Source: an uncultured Acidobacteriota bacterium (GTDB lineage: Bacteria; Acidobacteriota; Thermoanaerobaculia; Multivoradales; SZUA-115). Taken from it: a stretch of 64,000 nucleotides of DNA. The notes beneath the pieces are model-generated. The model worked only from the letters and a program-made list of their open reading frames with translations. It was not told the DNA's origin and made no database searches. The stretch lies in NCBI GenBank assembly GCA_937867335.1, contig CALMKX010000229.1, forward strand, positions 1 through 64,000. Reading direction: 5' to 3'. How positions within the stretch are numbered: the first letter of the stretch is position 1; the number at the start of each line of letters is the position of its first letter. Position numbers and translations under genes: made by a program. Positions 54,205 through 62,359 of this stretch are shown in pieces.

Positions 54205-54275
54205 TGATCTCTGGCTCAGCGGCCGACTTGCCGGCGGCCTGGAGGAGCCAGGAAACCACCAAGGAGCCCGAGATC

Positions 54276-54659
54276 ATGGAGAACCTCGAAACGGCCGCGG
54301 AGGCCGCCGCCGTGCAAGCCGAACCCGAGTTCCCGGTCACCCTGACCAAGAAAGCGGTGGACATGGTGGCCTACACGCGCGAGCAGGAGGGCATCGATTC
54401 TGGCCACGGCTTGCGAGTGGCGGTGCGAGGGGGTGGCTGCAGCGGATTTGAGTACGCCCTCGATTTCGAGAACGAGGCCCGTGCCAACGACTTCACCTAC
54501 GAGCAGCACGGCCTCACGGTGTACATCGACGCGATCAGCGCTCGCTACCTGAACGGCACCAGCATCGACTACGTCCTGGGCAGCAGTGGTGCCGGGTTCA
54601 AGTTCCACAACCCCAACGCCGTGGGTCACTGCGGCTGCGGCTCCTCCTTCGCCGTCTAG
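54276..54659 (+). CDS. A-type iron-sulfur cluster carrier (IscA/ErpA/SufA family)
   Basis: The 127-residue protein has the three cluster-binding cysteines of the family: Cys55 in RGGGCSGFEY and Cys119/Cys121 in GHCGCGSSFAV. TLTKKAVDMV and the GLTVYIDAISARYLNGTSIDYV segment also fit. It has an N-terminal extension of about 20 Glu/Ala-rich residues. It would carry Fe-S clusters to apoproteins. A good AAGGAG lies nine bases before the ATG. YgfZ, a factor also tied to Fe-S enzymes, is encoded 0.8 kb away. Confidence 0.93.
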   Translation: MENLETAAEAAAVQAEPEFPVTLTKKAVDMVAYTREQEGIDSGHGLRVAVRGGGCSGFEYALDFENEARANDFTYEQHGLTVYIDAISARYLNGTSIDYVLGSSGAGFKFHNPNAVGHCGCGSSFAV

Positions 54660-54668
54660 AGCCAGTTT

Positions 54669-54694
54669 CCCGGGCCGCTTGGTAGCGGCCCGGG
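54669..54694. terminator. Hairpin between the Fe-S carrier and aquaporin genes
   Basis: A perfect 11-bp stem CCCGGGCCGCT/AGCGGCCCGGG with loop TGGT, ten bases after the carrier gene stop and before the convergent aquaporin stop. No T-tract follows, so it may act as a bidirectional or Rho-assisted end. Confidence 0.6.
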
Positions 54695-54711
54695 TCGCTC
54701 TGCCCGCCCGG

Positions 54712-55386
54712 CTAGTCTTCCAGGAACAGCCGGTAGAGCAAGCCCGCCAAGACACCGCCCGCGATCGGTCCCACGAAGTACACCCAGAGGTTGGCCGTGT
54801 TGCTGGCCACCAGGGCCGGGCCCAGGCTCCGTGCCGGGTTGAGGCTCGCGCCGGTGAGCGGGCCGCCCATCAGGATGGTGAAAACCAGCGTCAGGCCGAT
54901 GGCCACGCCGGCCAGGTTGCCGGCCTTACCGGAGACCGCGGCGTTGAGCACGGCATTGGCCAGGAAGAAGGTGAGAATCGCTTCGATCAAGCAGCCCATC
55001 CCCGCCGAGATGCTGACCGTCGTGCCGCCGACCTGCAAGTTCTGGGCGAGGGCCGTCACCCCCAGGCCGCTGCCGGTGCCGCCGAGCACCACCGAGAGCA
55101 GATACGCCCCGGCCAGGCCGCCCGCGAGTTGCGTGACGATGTAGGCCACCGCCCGGCCGGCGTCGATCTTGCCGGCTGCGAGCAGGCTGCAGGTGACGGC
55201 CGGGTTGATGTGGGTACCCGAGATGTGACCGTAGGCATAGGCGAAGCCCAGCACCACCAGGCCGTGGGCGAGGGCCACTCCCACGAGTCCGCCGGCGCCG
55301 ATCGCTCCGGCTCCGGCGCCGATGAAGATCAGCGCAAAGGTACCGATGAACTCTGCCACCAACGCCTTCGACAGTCCTGCTTGCAT
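54712..55386 (-). CDS. Aquaporin (MIP family)
   Basis: A six-helix MIP channel of 224 residues with both NPA boxes: THINPAVT (residues 61-63) and ASLNPARS (183-185), the latter followed by the selectivity-filter arginine. The short loops, GHISGTHINPAV and the length fit the water-selective AqpZ group rather than GlpF. AGGAGAGA lies just upstream of the ATG. It is convergent with the Fe-S carrier gene. Confidence 0.92.
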   Translation of the reverse strand: MQAGLSKALVAEFIGTFALIFIGAGAGAIGAGGLVGVALAHGLVVLGFAYAYGHISGTHINPAVTCSLLAAGKIDAGRAVAYIVTQLAGGLAGAYLLSVVLGGTGSGLGVTALAQNLQVGGTTVSISAGMGCLIEAILTFFLANAVLNAAVSGKAGNLAGVAIGLTLVFTILMGGPLTGASLNPARSLGPALVASNTANLWVYFVGPIAGGVLAGLLYRLFLED

Positions 55387-55450
55387 GCTCTCTCCTCCTT
55401 CAGAAATAGGCTCGGGGAAGTCCTCGAGCCGGGCCCCCCTCCAGGGCCGG

Positions 55451-56536
55451 TCAGCCTAGCGAGATCGGCGGCAGCTCGGCGACTTCGGCGGAGCCGCCAC
55501 CCTCGATTTCGAGAATCGTCCCCGGCTCGTTGCCCTTGCGGTGCAGCACGGCGATGCCGACGGCTGGCTCACTGCCTCGGCCCGGTGCTGTGCTCCCCAC
55601 GCTTCCCACTTCCTCGCCGCCGCAAAGCAGCCGCGCACCGGCAGGCGGCCCTTCGAGAGAATCGAAGCGCAGCCGACATGCAGCCCGGTTGGCCTTGCCA
55701 CGGTAGTGGATGCGGGCAATCACTTCCTGGCCCAGGTAGCAACCCTTGGTGTAGCTCACCGCGAGGGGCTCGAGGCCCGTTTCCTGGGGGAAATGGTCCG
55801 AGCCGTAGTCCTGGCCGAAGGCCGGAATCCCAGCTCGCGCCCGCGCTCGCTCGAGAGCCAACCAACCCACCGGCGCCACTCCCGGCAGACTCCGCAGGTG
55901 CTGCCAGAGCTCGCCGGCCTCGCCCGGGTGGAGCCAGATCGTCCAGCCGGGAGCCCCCAGGAGCTCGGAGCGCACCAGGCGCACTTCGGATCCAGCGAGC
56001 TTGGCCGCGCGGTGAGCCCAGGCTGCTGCCGGCAGCTCTCCCAAGCCGGCGAGTGCCTTTCCGGCCCCGGGGCCGAGAAGAGCGATGGGCAGCCGATCAG
56101 AGAGGGGCTGGACCGCCACGTCCTCGGTCAGGATGTACTTCGCAAGATGCTGAGCGATCGCAGAACCGAGGCCGGGGGCGAGTTCGAGCCAAAGCCGATC
56201 CGGCAGCACAAGAACCCTCATGGGAGAGAGAACCTTGCCTTGAGGGCCGGTGAAGAAGCCGAAAGCGCCTTGCCCCGGAACCAGGGCCTTCACTTCGCAG
56301 CTCACCAGGCCATGGAGCAGGCGTTGGCAGTCCTTGCCCGAAAGCTCGATGCGGTCCACGTATGAGAGATCGACCAGGCCAGCGGCCTCGGCGAGGGCGG
56401 CGGCCTCGGCTCCGATATCGCCGAAGTCGAGTACGGCTTCGCTGCTCCCCACCGTGCCGAAGCGGGCACCGGCCAGGCTTTCCAGGCTCTTGAGGCTTCC
56501 CGCGCCAGCCGGTACTGCCACTTCGGGCGAACTCAT
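55451..56536 (-). CDS. ygfZ: YgfZ/GcvT-like folate-binding protein
   Basis: A 361-residue member of the YgfZ family, which needs folate to support the repair or assembly of certain Fe-S enzymes. VDLSYVDRIELSGKDCQRLLHGLVSCEVKAL starts the GcvT-like fold, and the diagnostic motif KGCYLGQEVIARIHYRG with its conserved cysteine lies near residue 260. The C-terminal beta-barrel follows (VGIAVLHRKG). The ATG has TAGACT six bases upstream and no ribosome site. The aquaporin gene follows on the same strand. Confidence 0.92.
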   Translation of the reverse strand: MSSPEVAVPAGAGSLKSLESLAGARFGTVGSSEAVLDFGDIGAEAAALAEAAGLVDLSYVDRIELSGKDCQRLLHGLVSCEVKALVPGQGAFGFFTGPQGKVLSPMRVLVLPDRLWLELAPGLGSAIAQHLAKYILTEDVAVQPLSDRLPIALLGPGAGKALAGLGELPAAAWAHRAAKLAGSEVRLVRSELLGAPGWTIWLHPGEAGELWQHLRSLPGVAPVGWLALERARARAGIPAFGQDYGSDHFPQETGLEPLAVSYTKGCYLGQEVIARIHYRGKANRAACRLRFDSLEGPPAGARLLCGGEEVGSVGSTAPGRGSEPAVGIAVLHRKGNEPGTILEIEGGGSAEVAELPPISLG

Positions 56537-56542
56537 GTGCGC

Positions 56543-56548
56543 AGTCTA
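56543..56548 (-). promoter_or_regulatory. -10 hexamer before ygfZ
   Basis: TAGACT on the minus strand ends six bases before the ATG at 56536, without a ribosome site. Confidence 0.45.
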
Positions 56549-56636
56549 GCGTGACCCGAGCCTGCGAAGCCTGGTTTCGAACTGCTTCCCGGGCACGACG
56601 AAGGCCGGTTCGATGGGCCGCGGCGTGGTCGTGCAG

Positions 56637-56665
56637 TTGTCATCGGCTTGTCATTCATGTAGCAT
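56637..56665 (+). promoter_or_regulatory. Sigma-70-type promoter before the exported protein gene at 56782
   Basis: TTGTCA and TAGCAT are separated by 17 bases in a locally AT-rich gap. About 115 bases of leader would precede the ATG. No other structure stands out in the 245-bp gap. Confidence 0.45.
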
Positions 56666-56781
56666 GTCGCATAGGCAATTGTTTGTAAGTATTTTCAGTT
56701 TCACCACCCTGGCGGCTGCTGTCGAGCGTGAGCGGAGTGGCTCAGGAATCGCTGGCGGTCACCACTCAACAGGAGGAACGT

Positions 56782-57612
56782 ATGCAAAAGCTCGCTCTGG
56801 TCGCTCTTCTCGGGCTCGTCCTGAGCCTCCCTGCCCTGGCCGCCGATCCGGTCATCTTCAAGGGAATCGACGTCTTCACCACGACCGCTGACGGCAGCAC
56901 GCACTACGACTTCAAGACCAGCCCCATCCCGGCCGGCTTCTTCTGCCCGGGCTCGGCCCCCTTCACGGGCCAGGTCGCCTTTCGTGGGCTGCCGCTCGTA
57001 ACCGGCGTGCCGGGTCAGCTCGGCGGTGCCGACACCATCGTCGAGCGACTGGACGACGCGGTCTTCGACGCCCAGGGACGGGCGGTCACGCGGGTCCAGC
57101 TGCGGGCCCTCTCGCTGGTGAGCCTCGCTCCCATCAGTACCTCCTGCGGCCGGTTCAACGTCTACGCCTCTCTCGCTGGCACCCAGCGCATCACCACCAT
57201 GAACATCTTCCGCCTGCACGAGAAGAGCGGCGTGTTCTCAGCGCCTCTGGCGGTGGACGCTCGGCTCAGCTTCGTGCCGGTGATCGGCAAGGCGAGCCGC
57301 CCGCTCGAGCTTCAGGGCAGCTTCAACTTGAGCGGTGGTGAGCCGATTCCCTGGGCCAAGCCGGGCAACGCCAGCTCGGCTCCGACCGGCGCCGTACTGA
57401 TCGACACCAACGGCGACGGCAAGGCCGAGACGCGGCTGGCCGGGACCTCGAACTTCGTGGCCGGAGCCCGTTCGGCGTCCGACGACGGCGTTCAGCTGCC
57501 CCCCACGGCTCTCGCTCAGGAATGCCCCTGCGGCTGCTACTACGTCAGCTGCCACGCCGATCCGGTCACCCTCAAGGCCCACTGCGTGACCGTCTGCGGC
57601 TGGGAGCCCTGA
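56782..57612 (+). CDS. Exported protein of an unrecognised family, paralogue A
   Basis: The signal peptide is MQKLALVALLGLVLSLPALAADP and AGGAGG lies five bases upstream of the ATG. The 276-residue product shares long blocks with the convergent gene next door: DPVI.KG.D..TT, NPIPAGFFCPGSAPFTG-type, GVPGQL..ADTIVERLDDA, SCGRF.V..SLAG.QRITTM, SAPLAVDARL.F, and VLIDTNGDGKAET. The last block looks like a DxNxDG calcium loop. The C-terminal 35 residues are Cys-rich (CPCGCYYVSCH...CVTVCG) and differ from the paralogue. The function is unknown. Confidence 0.8.
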   Translation: MQKLALVALLGLVLSLPALAADPVIFKGIDVFTTTADGSTHYDFKTSPIPAGFFCPGSAPFTGQVAFRGLPLVTGVPGQLGGADTIVERLDDAVFDAQGRAVTRVQLRALSLVSLAPISTSCGRFNVYASLAGTQRITTMNIFRLHEKSGVFSAPLAVDARLSFVPVIGKASRPLELQGSFNLSGGEPIPWAKPGNASSAPTGAVLIDTNGDGKAETRLAGTSNFVAGARSASDDGVQLPPTALAQECPCGCYYVSCHADPVTLKAHCVTVCGWEP

Positions 57613-57628
57613 GCTCCTCCTCGAGAAA

Positions 57629-57662
57629 CTCGGCCGGTGCCGCGAGCTGCGGTCCGGCCGAG
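57629..57662. terminator. Bidirectional hairpin between convergent paralogues
   Basis: A perfect 9-bp stem CTCGGCCGG/CCGGCCGAG contains an inner CCGC/GCGG stem. On the minus strand it is followed by TTTCTC, on the plus strand by CGATCTTCT. It ends both convergent transcripts. Confidence 0.55.
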
Positions 57663-57700
57663 CGATCTTCTCCGCCTCTCCTCAGCTCCGAAACAAAAGC

Positions 57701-58510
57701 CTAGGCGTCGCAGAAGACGTTGCCGCAGATCTGCACGCAGTGCAGCTGCCCCGTGCCGTCATCGTGGCAGCAGTAAGTGGTGTAGCCGCACGCGCCCACC
57801 AGCTCGATCGGCGAGGAGACTCGCCATCCGGCGACGAAGTTGGAAGTTCCGGGCAGGAGGGTTTCGGCCTTGCCGTCGCCGTTGGTGTCGACCAGGACGG
57901 GGCCGGAGGAGAGGCCGCCCTTCTGGGTGCCGAAGGACCACGGGAAGGCGGTGGCGCCCTGGAAGGTGACGGTGGCCAGGAGCTCCTTGGGCTGGGCGGA
58001 GCCGGCGAGGACGGGTCGGAAGACCAGCCGAGCATCGACGGCCAGGGGAGCGGTGAAGACGCCGCCGAGCTCATTCTGGCGGACGATCCTCATGGTGGTG
58101 ATGCGCTGCTCGCCGGCGAGGGAGACGCTCACCCGGAAGCGGCCGCAGGAGGTCTCCACGGGAGCCGAGCTCACCAGGGAGAGGGCGCGCATGCGCACAC
58201 GGCTCAGGGTGACGCCGTTGGTGTCGAAGCGGGCATCGTCCAGTCGCTCGACGATGGTGTCGATGCCCGGCAGCTGGCCCGGGAGGCCGGTTACGAGGGG
58301 TCGGCCATGGAGGGCGATCTTGCCGGTGAAGGGGGCCGAGCCAGGGCAGAAGAAACCGGCGGGGATGGGGTTGTTGGCGAAGCTGACCACAGTGCCACTG
58401 CCCTTGGGCGTGGTCCAGAGGTCGGTGCCCTTGTAGATCACCGGATCGGCGGCAAGGGCCGGCAGGGCGATCACAAGGCCGAGGAGCGCGAGCGCGGAGA
58501 GAGTTTTCAT
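57701..58510 (-). CDS. Exported protein of an unrecognised family, paralogue B
   Basis: A 269-residue paralogue of the gene at 56782, in convergent orientation. The signal peptide is MKTLSALALLGLVIALPALAADP, with AGGAGG upstream. The shared core includes NPIPAGFFCPGSAPFTGKIAL, GIDTIVERLDDARFD, SCGRFRVSVSLAGEQRITTM, TAPLAVDARLVF, VLVDTNGDGKAETLLPGTSNFVAG. The C-terminal tail has a different cysteine pattern (CGYTTYCCHDD...CVQICGNVFCDA). The two genes probably arose by an inverted local duplication. No enzyme motif is seen. Confidence 0.8.
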   Translation of the reverse strand: MKTLSALALLGLVIALPALAADPVIYKGTDLWTTPKGSGTVVSFANNPIPAGFFCPGSAPFTGKIALHGRPLVTGLPGQLPGIDTIVERLDDARFDTNGVTLSRVRMRALSLVSSAPVETSCGRFRVSVSLAGEQRITTMRIVRQNELGGVFTAPLAVDARLVFRPVLAGSAQPKELLATVTFQGATAFPWSFGTQKGGLSSGPVLVDTNGDGKAETLLPGTSNFVAGWRVSSPIELVGACGYTTYCCHDDGTGQLHCVQICGNVFCDA

Positions 58511-58616
58511 GCTTACCTCCTGAGGGTGTTGGAGCGCAGCTCGGAGCCACCACGGCTCCTGCGGCGGGACTTCGCCTCTGACGAGAATAAGTAATCGCCA
58601 TTAAGTTCAGGCTGAT

Positions 58617-58636
58617 ATCTATGCAAAAGTATAGAT
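58617..58636. promoter_or_regulatory. Inverted repeat in a divergent promoter region
   Basis: ATCTATGC-AAAA-GTATAGAT, an 8-bp inverted repeat with one G-T mismatch, lies in the AT-rich 182-bp gap between paralogue B and the hydrolase gene. It may be an operator. Nothing else is evident in the gap apart from the -10 box at 58681. Confidence 0.4.
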
Positions 58637-58680
58637 CGACCCGGGCTTGATCACAAGATGGTGCGCAGCCAGCCGCCAGC

Positions 58681-58686
58681 TAGAAT
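58681..58686 (+). promoter_or_regulatory. -10 hexamer before the alpha/beta-hydrolase gene
   Basis: TAGAAT ends six bases before the ATG at 58693 and no ribosome site is present, a clear leaderless arrangement. Confidence 0.5.
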
Positions 58687-58692
58687 CTGGCC

Positions 58693-59541
58693 ATGAGTCA
58701 CGAGACTTTCGAGGTCGTTGCCGCTTCGGGTCGCTCGCTGCCGGGTATCGTGGACTTCGCCGAGGAGGCCGGCCCCCGCCCGGTGGTGGTGATCTGCCAC
58801 GGGTTCAAGGGCTTCCAGGAATGGGGCTTCTTCCCGCCGCTCGCCGAGCTCTTGGCCGAGCGAGGCTTCACCGTGGTGCGTTTCAACCTCTCCGGCTCCG
58901 GCATGAAGCCCGGGGACGAGCTGGTGACCGACCCTCAGGCTTTCCATGACAACACCTACGGCCGCGAACTCGAGGATCTGCTGGCCATCCTGCAGGCTCT
59001 GCAGGGTGGGGAGATCGCCCGCGGTCGAGTGGATCTTGGCCGCCTCGGCCTTTTCGGCCATAGCCGGGGCGGAGGAGCGTCGATCCTGGCGGCTGCGAGC
59101 GAGGCCTGGCTGGGGCGAGTTCGGGCGCTGGTGACTTGGGCGGCGATCTCGCACATCGACCGAGTGGATGCCGAGCAGCTGGCAATGTGGAAGCGTACGG
59201 GTGCGCTCCCGGTGGCGAACGCTCGCACTGGTCAGCAGCTCTCGTTGGGGCCGGGGCTCCTGGCCGAGATGGAGGCTCCGCCCGCCCATCTCGACATCCT
59301 GGGCGCCGCTGGCAGGCTAGAGGCGCCGTGGCTGATCGTTCACGGCGAGGAGGATGAGAGCGTGCCGGCGGTGGAGGGCCGGGCGCTGGCCCAGGAGGCC
59401 CAGAAGGAGGCGCTCTTTCTGCCCGTCGCCGGCGGCAACCACACTTTCGGCTCCCGCCACCCGTTCGCCGGGCCCACCCCCCAGCTGATCGAGGCGATGA
59501 ACGCCACGCAGAGCTGGTTCCTGCGCTACTTGCGCGGCTAG
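58693..59541 (+). CDS. Alpha/beta-hydrolase, dienelactone-hydrolase/S9-like
   Basis: An intact alpha/beta-hydrolase of 282 residues. VVVICHGFKGFQEWGFFPPLAELLAERGF is the oxyanion region, LGLFGHSRGGGASILAA contains the nucleophile serine in GHSRGG, HGEEDESVPA the acid, and GGNHTFGSRHPF the histidine. It lacks a signal peptide and so is cytoplasmic. The substrate is unknown. Its stop codon shares the palindrome CTAG with the stop of the convergent HAD gene. Confidence 0.87.
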   Translation: MSHETFEVVAASGRSLPGIVDFAEEAGPRPVVVICHGFKGFQEWGFFPPLAELLAERGFTVVRFNLSGSGMKPGDELVTDPQAFHDNTYGRELEDLLAILQALQGGEIARGRVDLGRLGLFGHSRGGGASILAAASEAWLGRVRALVTWAAISHIDRVDAEQLAMWKRTGALPVANARTGQQLSLGPGLLAEMEAPPAHLDILGAAGRLEAPWLIVHGEEDESVPAVEGRALAQEAQKEALFLPVAGGNHTFGSRHPFAGPTPQLIEAMNATQSWFLRYLRG

Positions 59542-60221
59542 GGCGCGCCGAGGCCCAGGAGGTCGAGGGCCGCGGGCAGGTGAGGCACGGTCCAGTCGGC
59601 GCCGGCCTCGCGCAGGCGGGATTCCGGCGTGCGGCCGGTGGCCACGGCCAGGACCGGTACGCCGTGAGCCTGGGCGCAGGCCACGTCGTACACGGTGTCG
59701 CCGATGATCAGCGTCTCGCTCGGCGCGAAAGCCCTGCCGAAGCGCTGCTCGGCCCGGGCCAGGGCGGCGGGCACCAGGTCTGCCCGGGCCACGCCGTCAT
59801 CGCCGAAGGCGCCGAAAGGGAAGTAGTCGTCGAGGTCGAGGGCGGCGAGCTTCGCCCGGCCCCCGCGCTCCCAGTTGCCGGTCAGCAAGCCGACCGCCTG
59901 GTCTTCCCGCCGCATGAGCTCGTCCAAGATCTCCCGCACTCCGGGCATCACTCGCATACCCTCCGGCGAGAGCTCGGCTTCCAGCCGCGAAACGTAGGCA
60001 TCGCGCATGCGGGGCAGCCGGCGCAGTACTTCGTCGCGAGAGAGACCGGCCGCCGTCATCAAGTCGAGCACGATCTGAGGATCCGTCTTGCCTCCGAAGT
60101 CGTAGCCGGTGAGCGTGCCGGTAGTGCCGAACACCGCTACGAGCGAGCTCGAGAAGATCGGCAGCACCTGCGGCCCGCAGGTGAGCAGGGTGCCGTCGAT
60201 GTCGAAGAGCAGCAGGCGCAA
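59538..60221 (-). CDS. HAD-superfamily hydrolase, phosphoglycolate phosphatase-like
   Basis: A 227-residue HAD phosphatase. Motif I is LLFDIDGTLL, motif II GLLTGNW, the motif III position is less clear (GVARADLVPAALARAE), and motif IV is IIGDTVYDVACAQAHG. The cap domain is helical (residues about 18-85). The start is TTG with AGGATC upstream. Related enzymes act on phosphoglycolate or other small sugar phosphates. Confidence 0.83.
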   Translation of the reverse strand: MRLLLFDIDGTLLTCGPQVLPIFSSSLVAVFGTTGTLTGYDFGGKTDPQIVLDLMTAAGLSRDEVLRRLPRMRDAYVSRLEAELSPEGMRVMPGVREILDELMRREDQAVGLLTGNWERGGRAKLAALDLDDYFPFGAFGDDGVARADLVPAALARAEQRFGRAFAPSETLIIGDTVYDVACAQAHGVPVLAVATGRTPESRLREAGADWTVPHLPAALDLLGLGAP

Positions 60222-60248
60222 GGGATCCTGATCCTCGCTCGGGGCGGC

Positions 60249-61031
60249 TCAGCGCCAGCGCGGCGCTGCTTTGGTCTCGAGAAACGTGGCGATGCCGTGC
60301 TTGCAGTCGGCGGTGCTCCGGGCCTCGGCGTTGGCCTCCACGGCCAGAGCCAGAGCCTCGTCCAATGGGCGGCCGAGAATGGCGAGCAGCAGCCGCTTGG
60401 TGCGGGCGATCGATTCTGAGCTCGCCCGCTCGAGGATCCCAGTCACCAGGGCTTCACCCTGGGATTCGAGCTCCTGTCGCGGCACCACACGGTTCACCAG
60501 GCCGATCTCGAGCGCCTGGCCGGCGCTCAAGAACTCGGGATTGAGCAGCAGCTCGCGGATGTCGGCTCCCTTGAGCCGCAGAGGCAAGTAGGTGGCCACC
60601 AGCGCCGCCACGAAGCCGATTCGCACCTCGCTGTAGAGAAAACGGGCATCCTCGGCCGCCACCACGAAATCGCAGGCGGTGGCGAGGCCGCAGCCTCCGG
60701 CCACGCAGGATCCCTGAACCAGGGCGACGGTGAGCGCCTCCTGGCGGAGCACCGCTTCGAACAGGTTGCGCAGTCGCTCGGAGTCGGCGTGATTGTCTTC
60801 GGGTCGAGCGTCCATGAGGGAGCGCAAGTGCTCGAGGTCGGCACCGGCGCAGAAGTGCCGGCCGGCGCCGGAGAGCACGATGGCGCGCACACCTTCACTG
60901 CGCCAGGGGTGGCGATAGGCCTCGGTGAGCTCGGCGAGCAGGGGCGGCGAGAGGGCGTTCGCGCGGTGGGGATCGTTCAGGCTCAGGAGCAGCAGGTCCC
61001 CTTGACGCACCACTTCGAGGAGGTTGCTCAT
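60249..61031 (-). CDS. Enoyl-CoA hydratase/isomerase family protein
   Basis: A 260-residue crotonase. LSGAGRHFCAGADLEHLRSL and VQGSCVAGGCGLATACDFVVAAEDARFLYSEVRIGFVAALV give the oxyanion hole and active-site region; the latter resembles methylglutaconyl-CoA hydratases of leucine degradation. The ATG has TACTCT eight bases upstream. The gene is 27 bases before the HAD phosphatase gene on the same strand. The exact substrate is not certain. Confidence 0.86.
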   Translation of the reverse strand: MSNLLEVVRQGDLLLLSLNDPHRANALSPPLLAELTEAYRHPWRSEGVRAIVLSGAGRHFCAGADLEHLRSLMDARPEDNHADSERLRNLFEAVLRQEALTVALVQGSCVAGGCGLATACDFVVAAEDARFLYSEVRIGFVAALVATYLPLRLKGADIRELLLNPEFLSAGQALEIGLVNRVVPRQELESQGEALVTGILERASSESIARTKRLLLAILGRPLDEALALAVEANAEARSTADCKHGIATFLETKAAPRWR

Positions 61032-61039
61032 GGCCTGGG

Positions 61040-61045
61040 AGAGTA
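61040..61045 (-). promoter_or_regulatory. -10 hexamer before the enoyl-CoA hydratase gene
   Basis: TACTCT on the minus strand, eight bases before the ATG at 61031, no ribosome site. Confidence 0.35.
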
Positions 61046-61109
61046 CAGGGGAGGGGGCGGGGCGGGCAATCCTGACGCGCCCTCTCGGCTTGAGGCAGAA
61101 TCCCCGCCC

Positions 61110-62306
61110 GTGGAATCGATCTCCCTGCGCGAAGCCCGCCGCCTGGCCCTGGCCCGGGCCGGCTTCGGCACTTCGACGGCGAGCGGCTTGCCGAGCCGCG
61201 CGGCCGGAAAGGGCCGCCGGGCCCGCTCGGCAGCCCTGGCGGTGATCGACCGCTTCGGCTATCTGCAGCTCGACACGGTCTCCGTGGCCGGAGCGCGGAG
61301 CCACGCGATCGTCTTGCTCTCGCGGCTCGAGGGGCTCGACCCCGACCTTCCCGAGGAGCTGCTGCAGCCGGGCGAGCCGCTGTTCGAGTACTGGGGCCAC
61401 GAGGCTTGCTGGCTGCCCCTCGAGCTCTATCCCCTCTTCGGCTTCCGGCGCCAGGAGTTCCGGGTCCATCCCTGGTGGGGGGATCTTCTGGGCGAGCATC
61501 CGGGAATCGCCGAGGAGCTGCTGCGCCGCATCGAGCAGGAAGGCCCCTTGCGTTCGCTCGATCTCGAGGGCGAGGGCAGCAAAGGCTGGTGGGATCTCAA
61601 GCTCACCAAGCGGGTGGCCACGGCGCTGTGGTCGAGCGGCGAGCTCGCCGTACGCGAGCGGCGCAACTTCCAGCGCAGCTTCGACCTCACCGAGCGGGTG
61701 ATCCCCGAGGCTCTGCGCCGAGCTCAGATGCCCCAGCAAGAGGCGATCGAGCGCCTGCTGCTGCTGGCGCTCTCCGGCCACGGCTGGGCCCAGACTGGCA
61801 CGCTCACGGCTACCTGGCGTCTCAAGAACCGGCCCGAGGAGATCGCTCGGGCCCTCGCCCATCTCCAGGAGCAAGGAAAGGTGCTGCCCTGCCGGCTCGA
61901 TACGGGTGGCGGCAAGACGCTCTCCGGCTGGATCCGCCCGGAGGATCTCGAACTCGCCGAGCGTCTGGCCAGCCAGCGACCCCGCAAGGACTCGGGCGTG
62001 CTGCTCTCGCCCTTCGACCCGCTGCTCTGGGATCGTCGGCGCGTGGAGCAGCTGTTCGGCTTCGCCCAGGTGCTCGAGATCTTCAAGCGCGCCGAGCACA
62101 GGGTGTTCGGCTACTACTGCCTGCCGGTCCTCGCCGGCGAGAGGCTGGTCGCCCGCTACGACCTCAAGGCCGACCGCAAGACCGCCACGCTCAAGGTGCT
62201 GGCGGCCCATTTCGAGCGCGACCCAGCGCCGCCCGCGGACCGCCAGGCCGCCCAATCCGCCCTCGACCGCTACGCCGAAAGCCTCAACCTCGAACTCCAG
62301 CCCTGA
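61110..62306 (+). CDS. YcaQ-like winged-helix DNA glycosylase (HTH_42 family)
   Basis: YcaQ and AlkX-type proteins unhook interstrand DNA crosslinks. The catalytic QxD motif is LQLDTVSV (Gln53, Asp55), followed by ARSHAIVLLSRL. EYWGHEACWLPLELYPLF, the tandem winged-helix region and LLSPFDPLLWDRRRVEQLFGF also match. The length of 398 residues is normal. The GTG start has a CAGAAT box eight bases upstream and no ribosome site. It is divergent to the enoyl-CoA hydratase gene. Confidence 0.88.
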   Translation: MESISLREARRLALARAGFGTSTASGLPSRAAGKGRRARSAALAVIDRFGYLQLDTVSVAGARSHAIVLLSRLEGLDPDLPEELLQPGEPLFEYWGHEACWLPLELYPLFGFRRQEFRVHPWWGDLLGEHPGIAEELLRRIEQEGPLRSLDLEGEGSKGWWDLKLTKRVATALWSSGELAVRERRNFQRSFDLTERVIPEALRRAQMPQQEAIERLLLLALSGHGWAQTGTLTATWRLKNRPEEIARALAHLQEQGKVLPCRLDTGGGKTLSGWIRPEDLELAERLASQRPRKDSGVLLSPFDPLLWDRRRVEQLFGFAQVLEIFKRAEHRVFGYYCLPVLAGERLVARYDLKADRKTATLKVLAAHFERDPAPPADRQAAQSALDRYAESLNLELQP

Positions 62307-62325
62307 GCTCGAAGCGTTCGGCGAA

Positions 62326-62355
62326 GACAAGTCGTGACTCGACAAGTCGTGACTT
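62326..62355 (+). repeat. Tandem 15-bp repeat with internal palindromes
   Basis: GACAAGTCGTGACTC is followed at once by GACAAGTCGTGACTT. The second copy contains the perfect inverted repeat CAAGTC-GT-GACTTG (62343-62356). It lies between the YcaQ-like gene and a small open frame. Confidence 0.6.
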
Positions 62356-62359
62356 GACA

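Noticed and set aside
60789-61109. Long upstream extension of the YcaQ-like gene
   Set aside because: The extra frame overlaps the divergent enoyl-CoA hydratase gene, and the conserved protein begins at the GTG at 61110.
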